Shown in pieces: positions 37,334 through 45,988 of a DNA stretch of 64,000 bases. Below the pieces are notes generated by a model. It saw only the letters and a list, made by a program, of their open reading frames with translations. It was not told where the DNA came from and searched no databases. The stretch covers positions 1-64,000 of the forward strand of contig DIBY01000022.1 of the NCBI GenBank assembly GCA_002415135.1, given 5' to 3'. This DNA is from Flavobacteriales bacterium UBA5040. GTDB lineage: Bacteria > Bacteroidota > Bacteroidia > Flavobacteriales > Weeksellaceae. Position 1 is the first letter of the stretch. Each line of letters opens with the position of its first letter. Position numbers and translations under genes: made by a program.

Positions 37334-38956
37334 TTAAGAATACATTTGCTGTTGTAATTCTTTAATTTTCTTATCTTCTAAATACTCATCATAAGTCATT
37401 TCTCTATCGATAATTCCTTTTGGAGTTAATTCAATAATACGGTTACATACTGTTGACAACATTTCGTGGTCATGAGAAGAAAGTAAGATATTTCCTTTAA
37501 AGCTCACTAAAGAGTTATTTAAGGTAGTGATGCTCTCTAAGTCCAAGTGGTTGGTTGGCTCGTCCATTAAAAGAATGTTGGCACGCTGCAGCATCATTCT
37601 ACTGAACATGCATCGCATTTTTTCACCTCCTGAAAGAACAGTACATGATTTTAGAGCTTCGTCTCCAGAGAAAAGCATTTTCCCCAAAAAGCCGCGCATG
37701 TATTCTTCATGGCGCTCTTCATCATTCTTCGTAAATTGTCTTAACCAGTCTACTAAGCTGATATTTTCTTGAAAGAAACTCGCGTTATCAAGTGGCATAT
37801 ATGATTGGTTCGTTGTGATGCCCCAATTAAATGTCCCTTTATCTGCCTCTGTATTTCCGCTTAAAATCTGGAAGAACTCAGTAATTGCTAAAGAGTTTTT
37901 AGAAATTACGGCTACTTTATCTCCTTTCTTTAAGTTTAGATCAACATTAGAGAAAAGCAATTCTCCATCCTTTGTTTTTTCTAAACCTTTAACTTCTAAA
38001 ATTTGGTCACCTGCTTCGCGTTCGGTGTCAAATATAATTGCAGGATAACGTCTTGATGAAGGCTTGATGTCTTCGATGTTTAACTTATCGATCATTTTCT
38101 TACGAGCGGTTGCTTGCTTTGCTTTTGCTACGTTAGACGAGAATCGAGCAATGAAATCTTGTAATTCCTTTTTCTTTTCTTCTGCCTTTTTATTGGATTG
38201 CTGACGTTGTCTTGTTGCTAATTGCGACGCTTGGTACCAGAAAGAGTAGTTTCCGGTATATAAATTAAGTTTAGAATAATCTAAATCTCCAATGTGCGTA
38301 CAAACGGTATCCAAGAAGTGACGGTCATGCGAAACAACAATTACCGTATTTTCGTAAGTTGATAAGAAATCTTCTAACCACGCAATGGTTTCGATATCTA
38401 AATCATTCGTCGGCTCATCAAGGATCAAAACGTCTGGGTTTCCAAATAGTGCTTGAGCAAGAAGAACCTTTACTTTATTCTGGTTTTCCAACTCACTCAT
38501 CATTTGATAGTGCATTTCATCCTTAATTCCAACATTAGAAAGCATGGTCATGGCATCGGATTCAGAATTCCATCCTCCCATTTCATCATAAACGACTCCA
38601 AGTTCACCTGCCTTAATGCCATCCGCATCAGAGAAATCTTCTTTCGCGTAAAGTGCGTCCATTTCTTCTTTGATATCAAATAGCATTTTATTTCCTCTTA
38701 AAACAGTTTCAATAACTGTCAAATGATCATAAGCAAAGTGATCTTGCTCCAACACAGACATTCTTTTGCCTGGTTCCAAAGAAATGGAACCCGTTGTAGG
38801 ATCTTGTTGTTTGGTTAATATTTTAAGGAAAGTAGATTTACCTGCACCATTGGCACCAATAATTCCATAGCAATTTCCTTTCGTAAACAAAATATTTACC
38901 TCGTCAAAAAGTACTCTTTTTCCGAATTGTAAAGATAAATTAGATACTGTTAACAT
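37334..38956 (-). CDS. ABC-F family ATPase, YbiT-like
   Basis: A 540-residue soluble protein with two nucleotide-binding domains joined by a charged linker of about 75 residues (ABC_tran_Xtn, near 240-310), so it belongs to the ribosome-acting ABC-F group. Its NBD1 linker region and overall order resemble E. coli YbiT. NBD1 has a good Walker A (GANGAGKST, near 36) and Walker B (VLILDEPTNDLD) but a degenerate signature (SELENQNKVK in place of LSGGQ). NBD2 has a good signature (LSGGEKMR) and Walker B (ILLMDEPTNHLD), but its Walker A is replaced by VISKNSLAITEF with no GxGKST. Both lost motifs belong to the same composite ATP site. ABC-F proteins act on the ribosome in translation; antibiotic resistance is possible but not shown. 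Monocistronic. Confidence 0.88.
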   Translation of the reverse strand: MLTVSNLSLQFGKRVLFDEVNILFTKGNCYGIIGANGAGKSTFLKILTKQQDPTTGSISLEPGKRMSVLEQDHFAYDHLTVIETVLRGNKMLFDIKEEMDALYAKEDFSDADGIKAGELGVVYDEMGGWNSESDAMTMLSNVGIKDEMHYQMMSELENQNKVKVLLAQALFGNPDVLILDEPTNDLDIETIAWLEDFLSTYENTVIVVSHDRHFLDTVCTHIGDLDYSKLNLYTGNYSFWYQASQLATRQRQQSNKKAEEKKKELQDFIARFSSNVAKAKQATARKKMIDKLNIEDIKPSSRRYPAIIFDTEREAGDQILEVKGLEKTKDGELLFSNVDLNLKKGDKVAVISKNSLAITEFFQILSGNTEADKGTFNWGITTNQSYMPLDNASFFQENISLVDWLRQFTKNDEERHEEYMRGFLGKMLFSGDEALKSCTVLSGGEKMRCMFSRMMLQRANILLMDEPTNHLDLESITTLNNSLVSFKGNILLSSHDHEMLSTVCNRIIELTPKGIIDREMTYDEYLEDKKIKELQQQMYS

Positions 38957-39082
38957 ATAGTTTTGTAAATTTGGTGCAAAATTACGAAAAGAAATCGGGT
39001 TTAGGGCACAGTTCTAAAAGTCTATCTAATAAGTAGTTTAATTATTGAGCTTCTTAAAATAGCCAAAAATTTAAAGTGTCGT

Positions 39083-39105
39083 GTTAAATTTTTATAAAAT
39101 TTAAC
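39083..39105. promoter_or_regulatory. Perfect hairpin upstream of smpB
   Basis: Ten-base inverted repeat GTTAAATTTT / AAAATTTAAC with a 3-base loop, ending 31 bases before the smpB start. It lacks a T-run on the plus strand, so it is more likely an operator or 5' leader structure than a terminator. Confidence 0.4.
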
Positions 39106-39135
39106 GAATTAAATAAAATTAAAATTTTCACCAAG

Positions 39136-39594
39136 ATGAAGATTGAAAAATCAATTGCAATATATAATAAGAGAGCTCGATTTGAATATGATCTTTCGGA
39201 AGAAATTGAAGCGGGGATGGTGCTTACGGGGACTGAGATTAAATCTTTGCGCTCTTCAAAAGCGAGCATAACTGAATCCTTTTGTCAGTTTATTGATGGT
39301 GAATTATACATTATTAACATGATGATTGATGAGTATAAATTGGGAACTTTTTATAACCATAAGACAAAAAGGGAACGGAAGTTGCTGTTGCACAAAAGAG
39401 AGCTGCAAAAGTTTGAAAAAAAACTGAAAGATGCTGGTAATACTATAATTCCTTTAAAACTATATATTAATGATAAAGGAAAAGCCAAGATTCTTATTGC
39501 ACTCGGTCGTGGTAAAAAACTCTTTGACAAACGAGAAAGTATAAAAGAAAGAGAAAATAAAAGAAATCTCGACAGAATATTAAAGAAAAGTTAA
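39136..39594 (+). CDS. smpB: SsrA-binding protein SmpB
   Basis: A 152-residue RNA-binding protein that brings tmRNA to stalled ribosomes for trans-translation. Typical blocks are IYNKRARFEYDLSEEIEAG at the N-terminus, LTGTEIKSLR near 33, GTFYNHKTKRERKLLLHKRE in the middle and a basic tail (ALGRGKKLFDKRESIKERE) that would enter the decoding centre. The length is normal. The tmRNA gene itself is not in the window. Confidence 0.96.
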   Translation: MKIEKSIAIYNKRARFEYDLSEEIEAGMVLTGTEIKSLRSSKASITESFCQFIDGELYIINMMIDEYKLGTFYNHKTKRERKLLLHKRELQKFEKKLKDAGNTIIPLKLYINDKGKAKILIALGRGKKLFDKRESIKERENKRNLDRILKKS

Positions 39595-39671
39595 AAAAAG
39601 ACTAAAAATCTTTGTTTATAAGGAAAATTTATATTTATTTTGCATTATCAATTATTTAATCATTTAATTCT

Positions 39672-41087
39672 ATGAAAAATCTAAAATTAGGAATTTCAGC
39701 ATTGGCACTAACTGTTGCCTCTACTGTTTTCGCTCAGACTACCAGTAATCCGTGGTTAATCGGAGTTGGTGCTCACGGAGTAAACCATGCTGCGGCTGGA
39801 GGAAATGCTGGAGATGTATTCTCTACAGCTTTCGGTGGTGGTGATCAAGGTGAGTTGTACAATATGAACAATTTTACAATTACACCTCCATTATCAAAAT
39901 TAACAGTTGCAAGAAACTTAAATAAATATTTAGTTCTTGACTGGCAAACTTCTGTAGGTAATGTTGACAACAAAAGAATCGGAATGGGGAAAGAATTTTT
40001 CCTTATGACTGGTTTAGGTCTTCAATTTAAATTCAACGGTCTTTGGAATGAAGATTCTTGGTTTGATCCTTACTTAAGAGCTGGTGCTAACTATTTGAGA
40101 CATGATTATTCAGGTCAAATGAATGCTGTTAACGGAGATGGAGATAACATTGGAGCTGATCATTTTGCTGTTTCAACAGGATTAGGTTCAAACTTCTGGC
40201 TTACTAAAAACTTCGGTTTAGGTGTTCAGGGTGATTATGTGTCTACACCAACAGATAATTCTACGGTTGCTAACTTTTGGCAAGCTTCTGCCTCTTTATT
40301 ATTTAGATTTGGTAACACAGATAGAGATAAAGACGGAATCTTAGATAAAGATGATAGATGTCCAGATACTCCAGGTTTAGCTGAATTCCAAGGTTGTCCA
40401 GATACTGACGGAGACGGAATTCCAGATATCGATGACCAATGTCCAGATGTTGCAGGTCCAGTTGAAAACAACGGTTGTCCTTGGCCAGATACTGACGGAG
40501 ATGGTGTTGTTGACAAAGACGATGCTTGTCCAGATGTTGCAGGTCCAGCGGAAAACAATGGTTGTCCTTGGCCAGATACTGACGGAGACGGAATCTTAGA
40601 TAAAGATGACGCTTGTCCTACAGTTTTCGGTTTAGCACAATACAATGGTTGTCCAAAACCTAAATCTGTTACTGCTACTGAAGTAGAAGGAGAATTGAAA
40701 AATATCTATTTCGATTTCGATAGAGCTACAATCAAAGCTGAATCTAGCGCAAGATTAGATGCTGCTGCAAATATTATCAAGGCTGACGGAGGTAATTATT
40801 TACTAGAAGGTCAAACTGATAAAAAAGGTGCTGAGTCTTACAACTTAAACCTTTCACAAAGAAGAGCTGCTTCTGTAGTGTCTGCACTAGACTCAAGAGG
40901 TGTTGATGCAAATTCACTTAAATCAATTGGTGTTGGTGAAGCTAAAGCTGTAGTTCCTGAAAATGCTTCTAACGACGAAAGACAACAAGACAGAAAAGTT
41001 GTTGTAAAAGCAATCGAAGATGCAACTGAATGGGCAACTTACAAAAAGAGTGATGTAGTTACTCCAGCTAAGAAGAAAAGAAAATAA
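39672..41087 (+). CDS. OmpA-family porin with thrombospondin type 3 repeats
   Basis: A 471-residue outer membrane protein. The signal peptide ends near residue 21 (VFAQ). An eight-stranded N-terminal barrel covers about 25-215 (ends LLFRFGNTD). Four or five calcium-binding TSP3 repeats follow at about 216-330 (DTDGDGIPDIDDQCPDVAGP type), two of them nearly identical at DNA level. The OmpA C-terminal domain spans about 340-460 (NIYFDFDRATIK, then LEGQTDKKGAESYNLNLSQRR). The usual GHTD is GQTD here. The domain should bind peptidoglycan. It resembles the major P60/OprF-like porins of flavobacteria. Likely abundant: the codon pattern is uniform and it has a strong terminator. Confidence 0.92.
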   Translation: MKNLKLGISALALTVASTVFAQTTSNPWLIGVGAHGVNHAAAGGNAGDVFSTAFGGGDQGELYNMNNFTITPPLSKLTVARNLNKYLVLDWQTSVGNVDNKRIGMGKEFFLMTGLGLQFKFNGLWNEDSWFDPYLRAGANYLRHDYSGQMNAVNGDGDNIGADHFAVSTGLGSNFWLTKNFGLGVQGDYVSTPTDNSTVANFWQASASLLFRFGNTDRDKDGILDKDDRCPDTPGLAEFQGCPDTDGDGIPDIDDQCPDVAGPVENNGCPWPDTDGDGVVDKDDACPDVAGPAENNGCPWPDTDGDGILDKDDACPTVFGLAQYNGCPKPKSVTATEVEGELKNIYFDFDRATIKAESSARLDAAANIIKADGGNYLLEGQTDKKGAESYNLNLSQRRAASVVSALDSRGVDANSLKSIGVGEAKAVVPENASNDERQQDRKVVVKAIEDATEWATYKKSDVVTPAKKKRK

Positions 41088-41110
41088 TTAAATTATTTTT
41101 CTAAATAAAT

Positions 41111-41141
41111 GAACACCCTCGGTTTCGAGGGTGTTTTTTTG
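41111..41141 (+). terminator. Terminator after the OmpA-like gene
   Basis: Stem ACACCCTCG / CGAGGGTGT with a 4-base loop, followed by seven T. Confidence 0.92.
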
Positions 41142-41153
41142 TAAACTAATTTG

Positions 41154-41161
41154 TATTTTTG
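41154..41161 (+). promoter_or_regulatory. Promoter -7 box of yebC
   Basis: TATTTTTG matches TAnnTTTG and lies 22 bases before the yebC start. Confidence 0.5.
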
Positions 41162-41183
41162 TAATCATTAAAAATGAAATAGT

Positions 41184-41924
41184 ATGGGACGCGCGTTCGA
41201 ATATAGAAAGGCCTCAAAAATGGCCCGGTGGGATAAAATGGCTAAAGCTTTTTCCAAGATAGGGAAAGATATTGCACTTGCAGTGAAAGCGGGTGGTCCC
41301 GATCCTGATGCTAATCCAGCCTTGAGACGGTGTATCTTAAATGCAAAGGGGGCGAATATGCCCAAAGACAATGTAGAAAGAGCCATCAAGAAAGCAAGCG
41401 GGAATGATGCAGAGAACTATGAGGAGATTACCTATGAAGGTTATGGACAAGGCGGTGTGGCTTTTTTCGTGGACTGTACGACGAATAATCCGACAAGAAC
41501 AGTAGCGAACGTTCGAGCGATCTTTAATAAGTTTGACGGAAATTTAGGTAAGAATGGGGAACTAGCTTTTATCTTCGATAGAAAAGGAATTTTCTCAATA
41601 GATAAATCACTTATAAAGTTGGATTGGGATGATTTTGAAATGGAAATGATCGATGGCGGTGCCGAAGATGTTGAAAGCGACGATGAAGAAGTGATGATAA
41701 CGACAGCTTTCGAAGATTTCGGAGCCCTTTCTCATAAACTGGAAGAGTTGGGTTTAGAAGCTAAAAGTGCTGAATTGGAAAGAATACCCAATAACATAAA
41801 AGAAGTTACTGAAGAGCAGTTCAAAATCAATATGAAGATGCTGGAACGTTTTGAAGATGATGATGATGTACAAAACGTATATCACAACATGGAGATTACA
41901 GATGATCTGATGAATTCATTATAA
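41184..41924 (+). CDS. yebC: YebC/PmpR family protein
   Basis: A 246-residue member of the YebC/TACO1 family. Blocks are AFEYRKASKMARWDKMAKAF at the N-terminus, NMPKDNVERAIKKASG near 58, YEGYGQGGVAFFVDC near 85 and NGELAFIFDRKGIF near 130. The family was long called a transcription regulator; recent work links bacterial YebC to translation of proline-rich stretches. The DDDD-rich C-terminal end (FEDDDDVQNVYHNME) is normal for the family. Single gene with its own -7 box and a bidirectional hairpin downstream. Confidence 0.93.
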   Translation: MGRAFEYRKASKMARWDKMAKAFSKIGKDIALAVKAGGPDPDANPALRRCILNAKGANMPKDNVERAIKKASGNDAENYEEITYEGYGQGGVAFFVDCTTNNPTRTVANVRAIFNKFDGNLGKNGELAFIFDRKGIFSIDKSLIKLDWDDFEMEMIDGGAEDVESDDEEVMITTAFEDFGALSHKLEELGLEAKSAELERIPNNIKEVTEEQFKINMKMLERFEDDDDVQNVYHNMEITDDLMNSL

Positions 41925-42016
41925 AAACTTTTTACGAACAATTTGTAAGTAAGTTTTTATAAGTGAGGTATTTTTACTTTTGTAAATTCATTTAGCTATT
42001 GAAAATTGAAAAATAA

Positions 42017-42052
42017 AAAACCAAAACTATTCAACATAGTTTTGGTTTTTTT
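42017..42052. terminator. Bidirectional terminator between yebC and the CocE-like gene
   Basis: Stem CCAAAACTA / TAGTTTTGG with a 7-base loop, flanked by an A-run on the left and a T-run on the right, so it can serve both convergent genes. Confidence 0.85.
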
Positions 42053-42072
42053 ATGGTCTCATTGTTCCGGTT

Positions 42073-43929
42073 TTATTGCAGAACATTAACTTCTAAAAAG
42101 CTGTCGCCAAATATCTTAATAAACGCTTTTGTATAATCTTCCTTAGTGGCGAAATTTGGATTCTCCAAAAACTTCTGAGGATTCACAGCAAACAACGGAA
42201 ACCAAGTGCTCGAGATCTGAATCTGGATTTTATGTCCTTTCTTAAACGTGTGAAGAACATCCTGCAATTTTACATCAACTTCAGTTTTTTGATTAGGAAC
42301 TAATGCTTCTGCTTTTTCTTTTGAATTTCGAAATCTTGCCGGCATAATTTCACTTCGGACCATTTGATGATAGTTTCCATAAATTACACCTTCCTTTTTC
42401 TCTTTTGGTACAAAATCTTGCGGATAAACATCAATTAGCTTTACTGCAAAGTCAGCATCATTTGACGTTGAAGAGATATTGAGTTTTGCTAAGATCTCGC
42501 CAGCTAAAGTCAGATCTTCCGTCAGAATGTCGGTCGTAAAAGTTAAGACATCTGGTCTTCCCACAGCAAAACGTTGATCTTCGCTCATATAATTTCTCGG
42601 TGTAAAACCATTGAAATCTTTTAAATTTTCTGAGCTTGTAACCGGATTGCTTGGATCACTGAAGTATTCAGAATTAGTGTTGGAAGGACTATTTTTGAAG
42701 GTTCCATCAGCAAGATAGAAATTGACTTTTTTAGTGTTTTTAGGAGGATAACTGGCAAATTCTTTCCACTCCATTTTTCCGGTGTCAAACATGGTTGCTT
42801 CAGGTAAACCAGCGTCAACTTTAGAATTTTCTTTTAAATAATGTTTAAAGAAAGGAGTTTCCAATTTAGTTTGATAATAAGTAGAAATACTGTCCCCAAA
42901 ATAAATATCATTGTGGAATTGCTTCCCAGGTTCTCTAGACCACGCACCATGAGAAAACGGACCCATTACAATTGTATTCTTCGCTTTTGGACTGGTCTTT
43001 TCAATGGTTTTGTAAATATTTAAAGGTCCGGATAGATCTTCAGAGTCAAACCAACCACCAACGGTCATCACGGCATGGTTGATATTTTTCAAATGGGGAA
43101 GCAGACTTCTTTGCTGCCAAAATTCATCGTAATTCGGATGATTCATAATTTCGGTCATGAAGAAATTATCTTTGTAATATTTTTCGTAACCATCTTTCAA
43201 AGTTCCCATGTCTCGGTAAAACTTCAATCCGTCTTCAGAAGTTTGCTTTACAAATGTGTCCATATACCAGGCTTTATTTTCTGGTTTTGTTTTCTGAATT
43301 CCAAAGACCGGAAATGTTCTGAAATAACCCAGCATGAATTTTCCATTGTGTAGAAAATCATCATTCCAAAAATCGGAAATTGGTGCCTGTGGAGACGACG
43401 CTACCAACGCGGGATGTTCTGAGAGCGTTCCGGCTGCCGTATAAAATCCTGGATAAGAAGTTCCGTATTGACCAACTTTTCCATTATTGTTAGCAACGTT
43501 TTTTAGTAACCAATCGATGGTGTCATAGGTGTCAGTACTTTCATCCACATCTTTTTTGGTTTTGTGTACGACTTGAGGAGTCATGTTCGTAAAGGTTCCT
43601 TCACTCATATATCTCCCGCGAACATCCTGATACACGAAAATATATTGATCTTTCATCAAATATTGATTCGGACCTAATGACGATTTGTAATCAGTTTCAC
43701 CATAAGGCGCAACGCTATAACAAGTTCTTTGCATTAAGAACGGATATTTCTGAGATTTAGAAATGTCTTTCGGAATATAGACAGATGTAAAGAGTCTTAC
43801 ACCGTCTCGCATTGGAATATAAACTTCTTTTTTAGTATAATGTTCTTTAACAAAATTTTGGTCTGGCTTAGTTTGAGCGAGTGCAAAAACAAAGCATAAA
43901 GTAAAGAACAACTGAAAGTATTTTTTCAT
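42073..43929 (-). CDS. Exported CocE/NonD family (X-Pro dipeptidase-like) hydrolase
   Basis: A 618-residue exported hydrolase with signal peptide (about residues 1-19). The alpha/beta-hydrolase domain has nucleophile Ser in GTSYPGF near 155 and blocks VGGWFDSEDLSGP and GPFSHGAW that carry the Asp and His region. The C-terminal jelly-roll domain (PepX_C, about 420-615) is typical of S15-family and alpha-amino acid ester hydrolases. Substrate could be X-Pro peptides or an acyl ester; the two subfamilies cannot be separated here. Monocistronic, divergent from alkB. Confidence 0.85.
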   Translation of the reverse strand: MKKYFQLFFTLCFVFALAQTKPDQNFVKEHYTKKEVYIPMRDGVRLFTSVYIPKDISKSQKYPFLMQRTCYSVAPYGETDYKSSLGPNQYLMKDQYIFVYQDVRGRYMSEGTFTNMTPQVVHKTKKDVDESTDTYDTIDWLLKNVANNNGKVGQYGTSYPGFYTAAGTLSEHPALVASSPQAPISDFWNDDFLHNGKFMLGYFRTFPVFGIQKTKPENKAWYMDTFVKQTSEDGLKFYRDMGTLKDGYEKYYKDNFFMTEIMNHPNYDEFWQQRSLLPHLKNINHAVMTVGGWFDSEDLSGPLNIYKTIEKTSPKAKNTIVMGPFSHGAWSREPGKQFHNDIYFGDSISTYYQTKLETPFFKHYLKENSKVDAGLPEATMFDTGKMEWKEFASYPPKNTKKVNFYLADGTFKNSPSNTNSEYFSDPSNPVTSSENLKDFNGFTPRNYMSEDQRFAVGRPDVLTFTTDILTEDLTLAGEILAKLNISSTSNDADFAVKLIDVYPQDFVPKEKKEGVIYGNYHQMVRSEIMPARFRNSKEKAEALVPNQKTEVDVKLQDVLHTFKKGHKIQIQISSTWFPLFAVNPQKFLENPNFATKEDYTKAFIKIFGDSFLEVNVLQ

Positions 43930-43992
43930 GAAAATTATTTTGAACGAATTTATGAAATAATTTATAGAAATTTGTGTGAGAAAAAGTCACAG

Positions 43993-44610
43993 ATGGAATT
44001 ATTTGAAAATATACCAAATCCTAAAACCAATTTGCTTCCCCAAGATGGGACAGTCAATTATTACGGTCAAATTTATAATCACGAACAGGCAAATCAGTTT
44101 TACCAAAAGCTCTTAGAAACAATTGATTGGAAGAACGATGAAGCGATTATTTTTGGGAAGAAAATTTTGACCAAAAGAAAGGTAGCGTGGTATGGCTCCG
44201 AAGATTTTGAATACACTTATTCTAAGACAACCAAGAAAGCATTGCCGTGGACCAAAGAATTATTAGAATTAAAAAAAGAGGTTGAAGAAAAAACTGGAGA
44301 ACTTTTTAATTCCTGTTTGCTCAACCTTTACCACGATGGAAGTGAAGGCATGGCCTATCACAGTGACGGCGAAAAAGATCTAAAGAAAAATGGAGCCATC
44401 GCTTCCTTAAGTTTTGGTGCAGAAAGAAAGTTTTCCTTTAAACATAAAACTTCAAAAGAAAAAGTAGACCTGATTTTACAGAATGGCAGTTTACTAATAA
44501 TGAAAGATCAAACGCAAACTTTTTGGCTGCACCGTTTACCGCCGACGAAGAAAATTTTCAATCCGAGAATCAATTTAACCTTTCGAACTATTCAGAAAAA
44601 CGCTGAGTAA
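43993..44610 (+). CDS. alkB: AlkB-like alpha-ketoglutarate-dependent dioxygenase
   Basis: A 205-residue Fe(II)/2-oxoglutarate dioxygenase that reverses alkylation damage (1-methyladenine, 3-methylcytosine) in nucleic acids. The iron ligands are His and Asp in AYHSDGE and the second His in LHRLPPTKK; the 2-oxoglutarate Arg is in NPRINLTFR. LNLYHDGSEGMAYHSDG is the classic AlkB block. A frame opens seven codons earlier at a TTG (43972), but ATG at 43993 (MELFENIPN) is the normal start. Divergent from the CocE-like gene. Confidence 0.9.
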   Translation: MELFENIPNPKTNLLPQDGTVNYYGQIYNHEQANQFYQKLLETIDWKNDEAIIFGKKILTKRKVAWYGSEDFEYTYSKTTKKALPWTKELLELKKEVEEKTGELFNSCLLNLYHDGSEGMAYHSDGEKDLKKNGAIASLSFGAERKFSFKHKTSKEKVDLILQNGSLLIMKDQTQTFWLHRLPPTKKIFNPRINLTFRTIQKNAE

Positions 44611-44773
44611 ACTTAATTTTGAAATCGCTATATTTGATTTACTAACTCAAGAATTCAATAATAATTGAACCCTTTATCCTTATAAATTTATGAAAAATTT
44701 ATAATTTCTTAAGGAAAAGGCACAAAATTTATTATTAAATTTGAGCATAATATTAACATTCAAAAAATCAATT

Positions 44774-45253
44774 ATGAAAAAAACATTTGCAATGGCTGCT
44801 TTGGCGCTTGCTGTATCTTTCGGATCAATCTCTTGTAAAAAGAAAGTTTCTGATGCAGATTTACAAACGCAGGCAACTACCGTAGTTACTTCAAATCCTA
44901 CTGCTTCTGTAGAGGTAAAAGATGGAACTGCACACTTAAGCGGTACTTTCGCCGACCAACAATCAAAAGATGCGATGATTGCTTCTTTAAAAGCGATTCC
45001 AGGAGTAAAAGACGTGATGGATATGTCAACAATTGAAGCACCTGTAGTAGTAGAAACAGTTTCGGCTGTAGATCCTATGGTTCAGCAAAAAGTTTCTGAT
45101 GCTGTAAAAGATTTCCCATCTGTAAAAGTTGAAGTCGTAAACGGCGAATTGACCCTCACCGGAAATGTGTCTCCTGAGCAAGCTAGAAAAGTTAAAATGT
45201 CAGTTGACGCTTTAAAAGCTGGAAAAGTAAACTATAATTATACTGTAAAATAA
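44774..45253 (+). CDS. Lipoprotein with two BON domains
   Basis: A 159-residue lipoprotein: signal MKKTFAMAALALAVSFGSIS, lipobox Cys21. Two BON repeats follow: about residues 30-90 (TSNPTASVEVKDGTAHLSGT, then IPGVKDVMDM) and about 100-158 (VKVEVVNGELTLTGNVSPEQA). BON domains bind phospholipids or proteins and occur in OsmY and Kbp. An upstream frame opening at a TTG (44741) is unlikely to be used. It is followed 6 bases later by a BON-SH3 gene, so the two form an operon. Confidence 0.82.
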   Translation: MKKTFAMAALALAVSFGSISCKKKVSDADLQTQATTVVTSNPTASVEVKDGTAHLSGTFADQQSKDAMIASLKAIPGVKDVMDMSTIEAPVVVETVSAVDPMVQQKVSDAVKDFPSVKVEVVNGELTLTGNVSPEQARKVKMSVDALKAGKVNYNYTVK

Positions 45254-45259
45254 CTACAA

Positions 45260-45679
45260 ATGAGTGCATTACAAGATAAATACGCAAGTGTAATTTCTGC
45301 AGCACAGTCTGCTGGAGTTTCCAATCTTCAAGTTTCTGAGCAAGACGGAATTCTTTATGTTTCAGGTAGTACCAGTTCAAGCGCAGCGAAAGATGCCGTT
45401 TGGAACGCGCTGGGAGCAATCGATTCTACTTATTCAGCTTCAGATATTAATGTAGATGTTCAGGTAGCAGGTCTGGCTGCAGGAGCTTCTTTAATGGTAG
45501 CTACTGAGTCTTCTAACCTAAATCTTAGACAAGAGCCTTCTACGGAAGCTGCAGTCGTAGGTAAGGCTGCGAAAGGAGCTTCGGTAACTTTAGTTGAGCA
45601 AACTTCTGATGATTGGTGGAAAGTGAAAAATTCCGAAGGTCAGGAAGGTTATGCTTATGCAAGATATTTGCAGGCATAG
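45260..45679 (+). CDS. BON-like plus SH3b domain protein without visible signal peptide
   Basis: A 139-residue protein. The first half (SAGVSNLQVSEQDGILYVSGSTSSSAAKDAVWNAL in part) is BON-like, as in the neighbouring lipoprotein. The second half is a bacterial SH3 domain (NLNLRQEPSTEAAVVGKAAKG, then DDWWKVKNSEGQEGYAYARYL). No signal peptide or lipobox is visible (MSALQDKYASVIS), which is odd for an SH3b protein because these usually face the cell wall. It lies 6 bases after the BON lipoprotein gene and ends at a terminator. Its location in the cell is unresolved. Confidence 0.75.
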   Translation: MSALQDKYASVISAAQSAGVSNLQVSEQDGILYVSGSTSSSAAKDAVWNALGAIDSTYSASDINVDVQVAGLAAGASLMVATESSNLNLRQEPSTEAAVVGKAAKGASVTLVEQTSDDWWKVKNSEGQEGYAYARYLQA

Positions 45680-45699
45680 TTTTAACGATTTCAAAATAC

Positions 45700-45728
45700 T
45701 AAACCTCTGATTGTTCAGGGGTTTTTTT
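45700..45728 (+). terminator. Terminator of the BON operon
   Basis: Imperfect stem AACCTCTGA / TCAGGGGGTT (one wobble, one bulge) with a 4-base loop and seven T. Confidence 0.7.
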
Positions 45729-45737
45729 ATGGGCCAT

Positions 45738-45880
45738 CTCGTCATAAATTAATACTTGCTGTCGCAAGCAGTAATTTACGACGAGACCGCGCTTTCCGTT
45801 ACAATTTTTTTTTCCATCCTTTTCCATCGCAAAAAAAAAGAATTTTCACTGCAATCGCTTGTCCAAAGTATCAGCGACTA
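45738..45880 (-). repeat. REP-like dispersed repeat, copy D (reverse orientation)
   Basis: The left part (45738-45785) is a palindrome of 48 bases with outer arms CTCGTC / GACGAG and inner arms CTTGC / GCAAG. The rest, read on the minus strand, gives CGATTGCAGTG, a T-run, GCGATGG, an A-run and then AACGGAAAGCGCGG. This parallels copy B at 55507 (CGATCGCAGTGG ... ACAACGGAGAGCGCG). It is a degenerate copy. The remaining gap to the symporter promoter has no gene. Confidence 0.5.
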
Positions 45881-45956
45881 AATTAAAATTTAAAGTAGGA
45901 GTTAGACAATATCTCGCCTGAAATGAAAATTTTAACCAATTTTTAACAAAAAAACA

Positions 45957-45964
45957 TATATTTG
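45957..45964 (+). promoter_or_regulatory. Promoter -7 box of the symporter gene
   Basis: TATATTTG fits TAnnTTTG and lies 24 bases before the start codon at 45989. Confidence 0.5.
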
Positions 45965-45988
45965 TAAATCTTATAATAAAAAATTTAA

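Noticed and set aside
40235..40645. Long minus-strand open frame rich in Ser/Pro repeats
   Set aside because: It is antisense to the thrombospondin type 3 repeats of the OmpA-like gene; the repeats create a periodic open frame.
43972..43992. TTG start seven codons upstream of alkB
   Set aside because: The ATG at 43993 gives the usual AlkB N-terminus.
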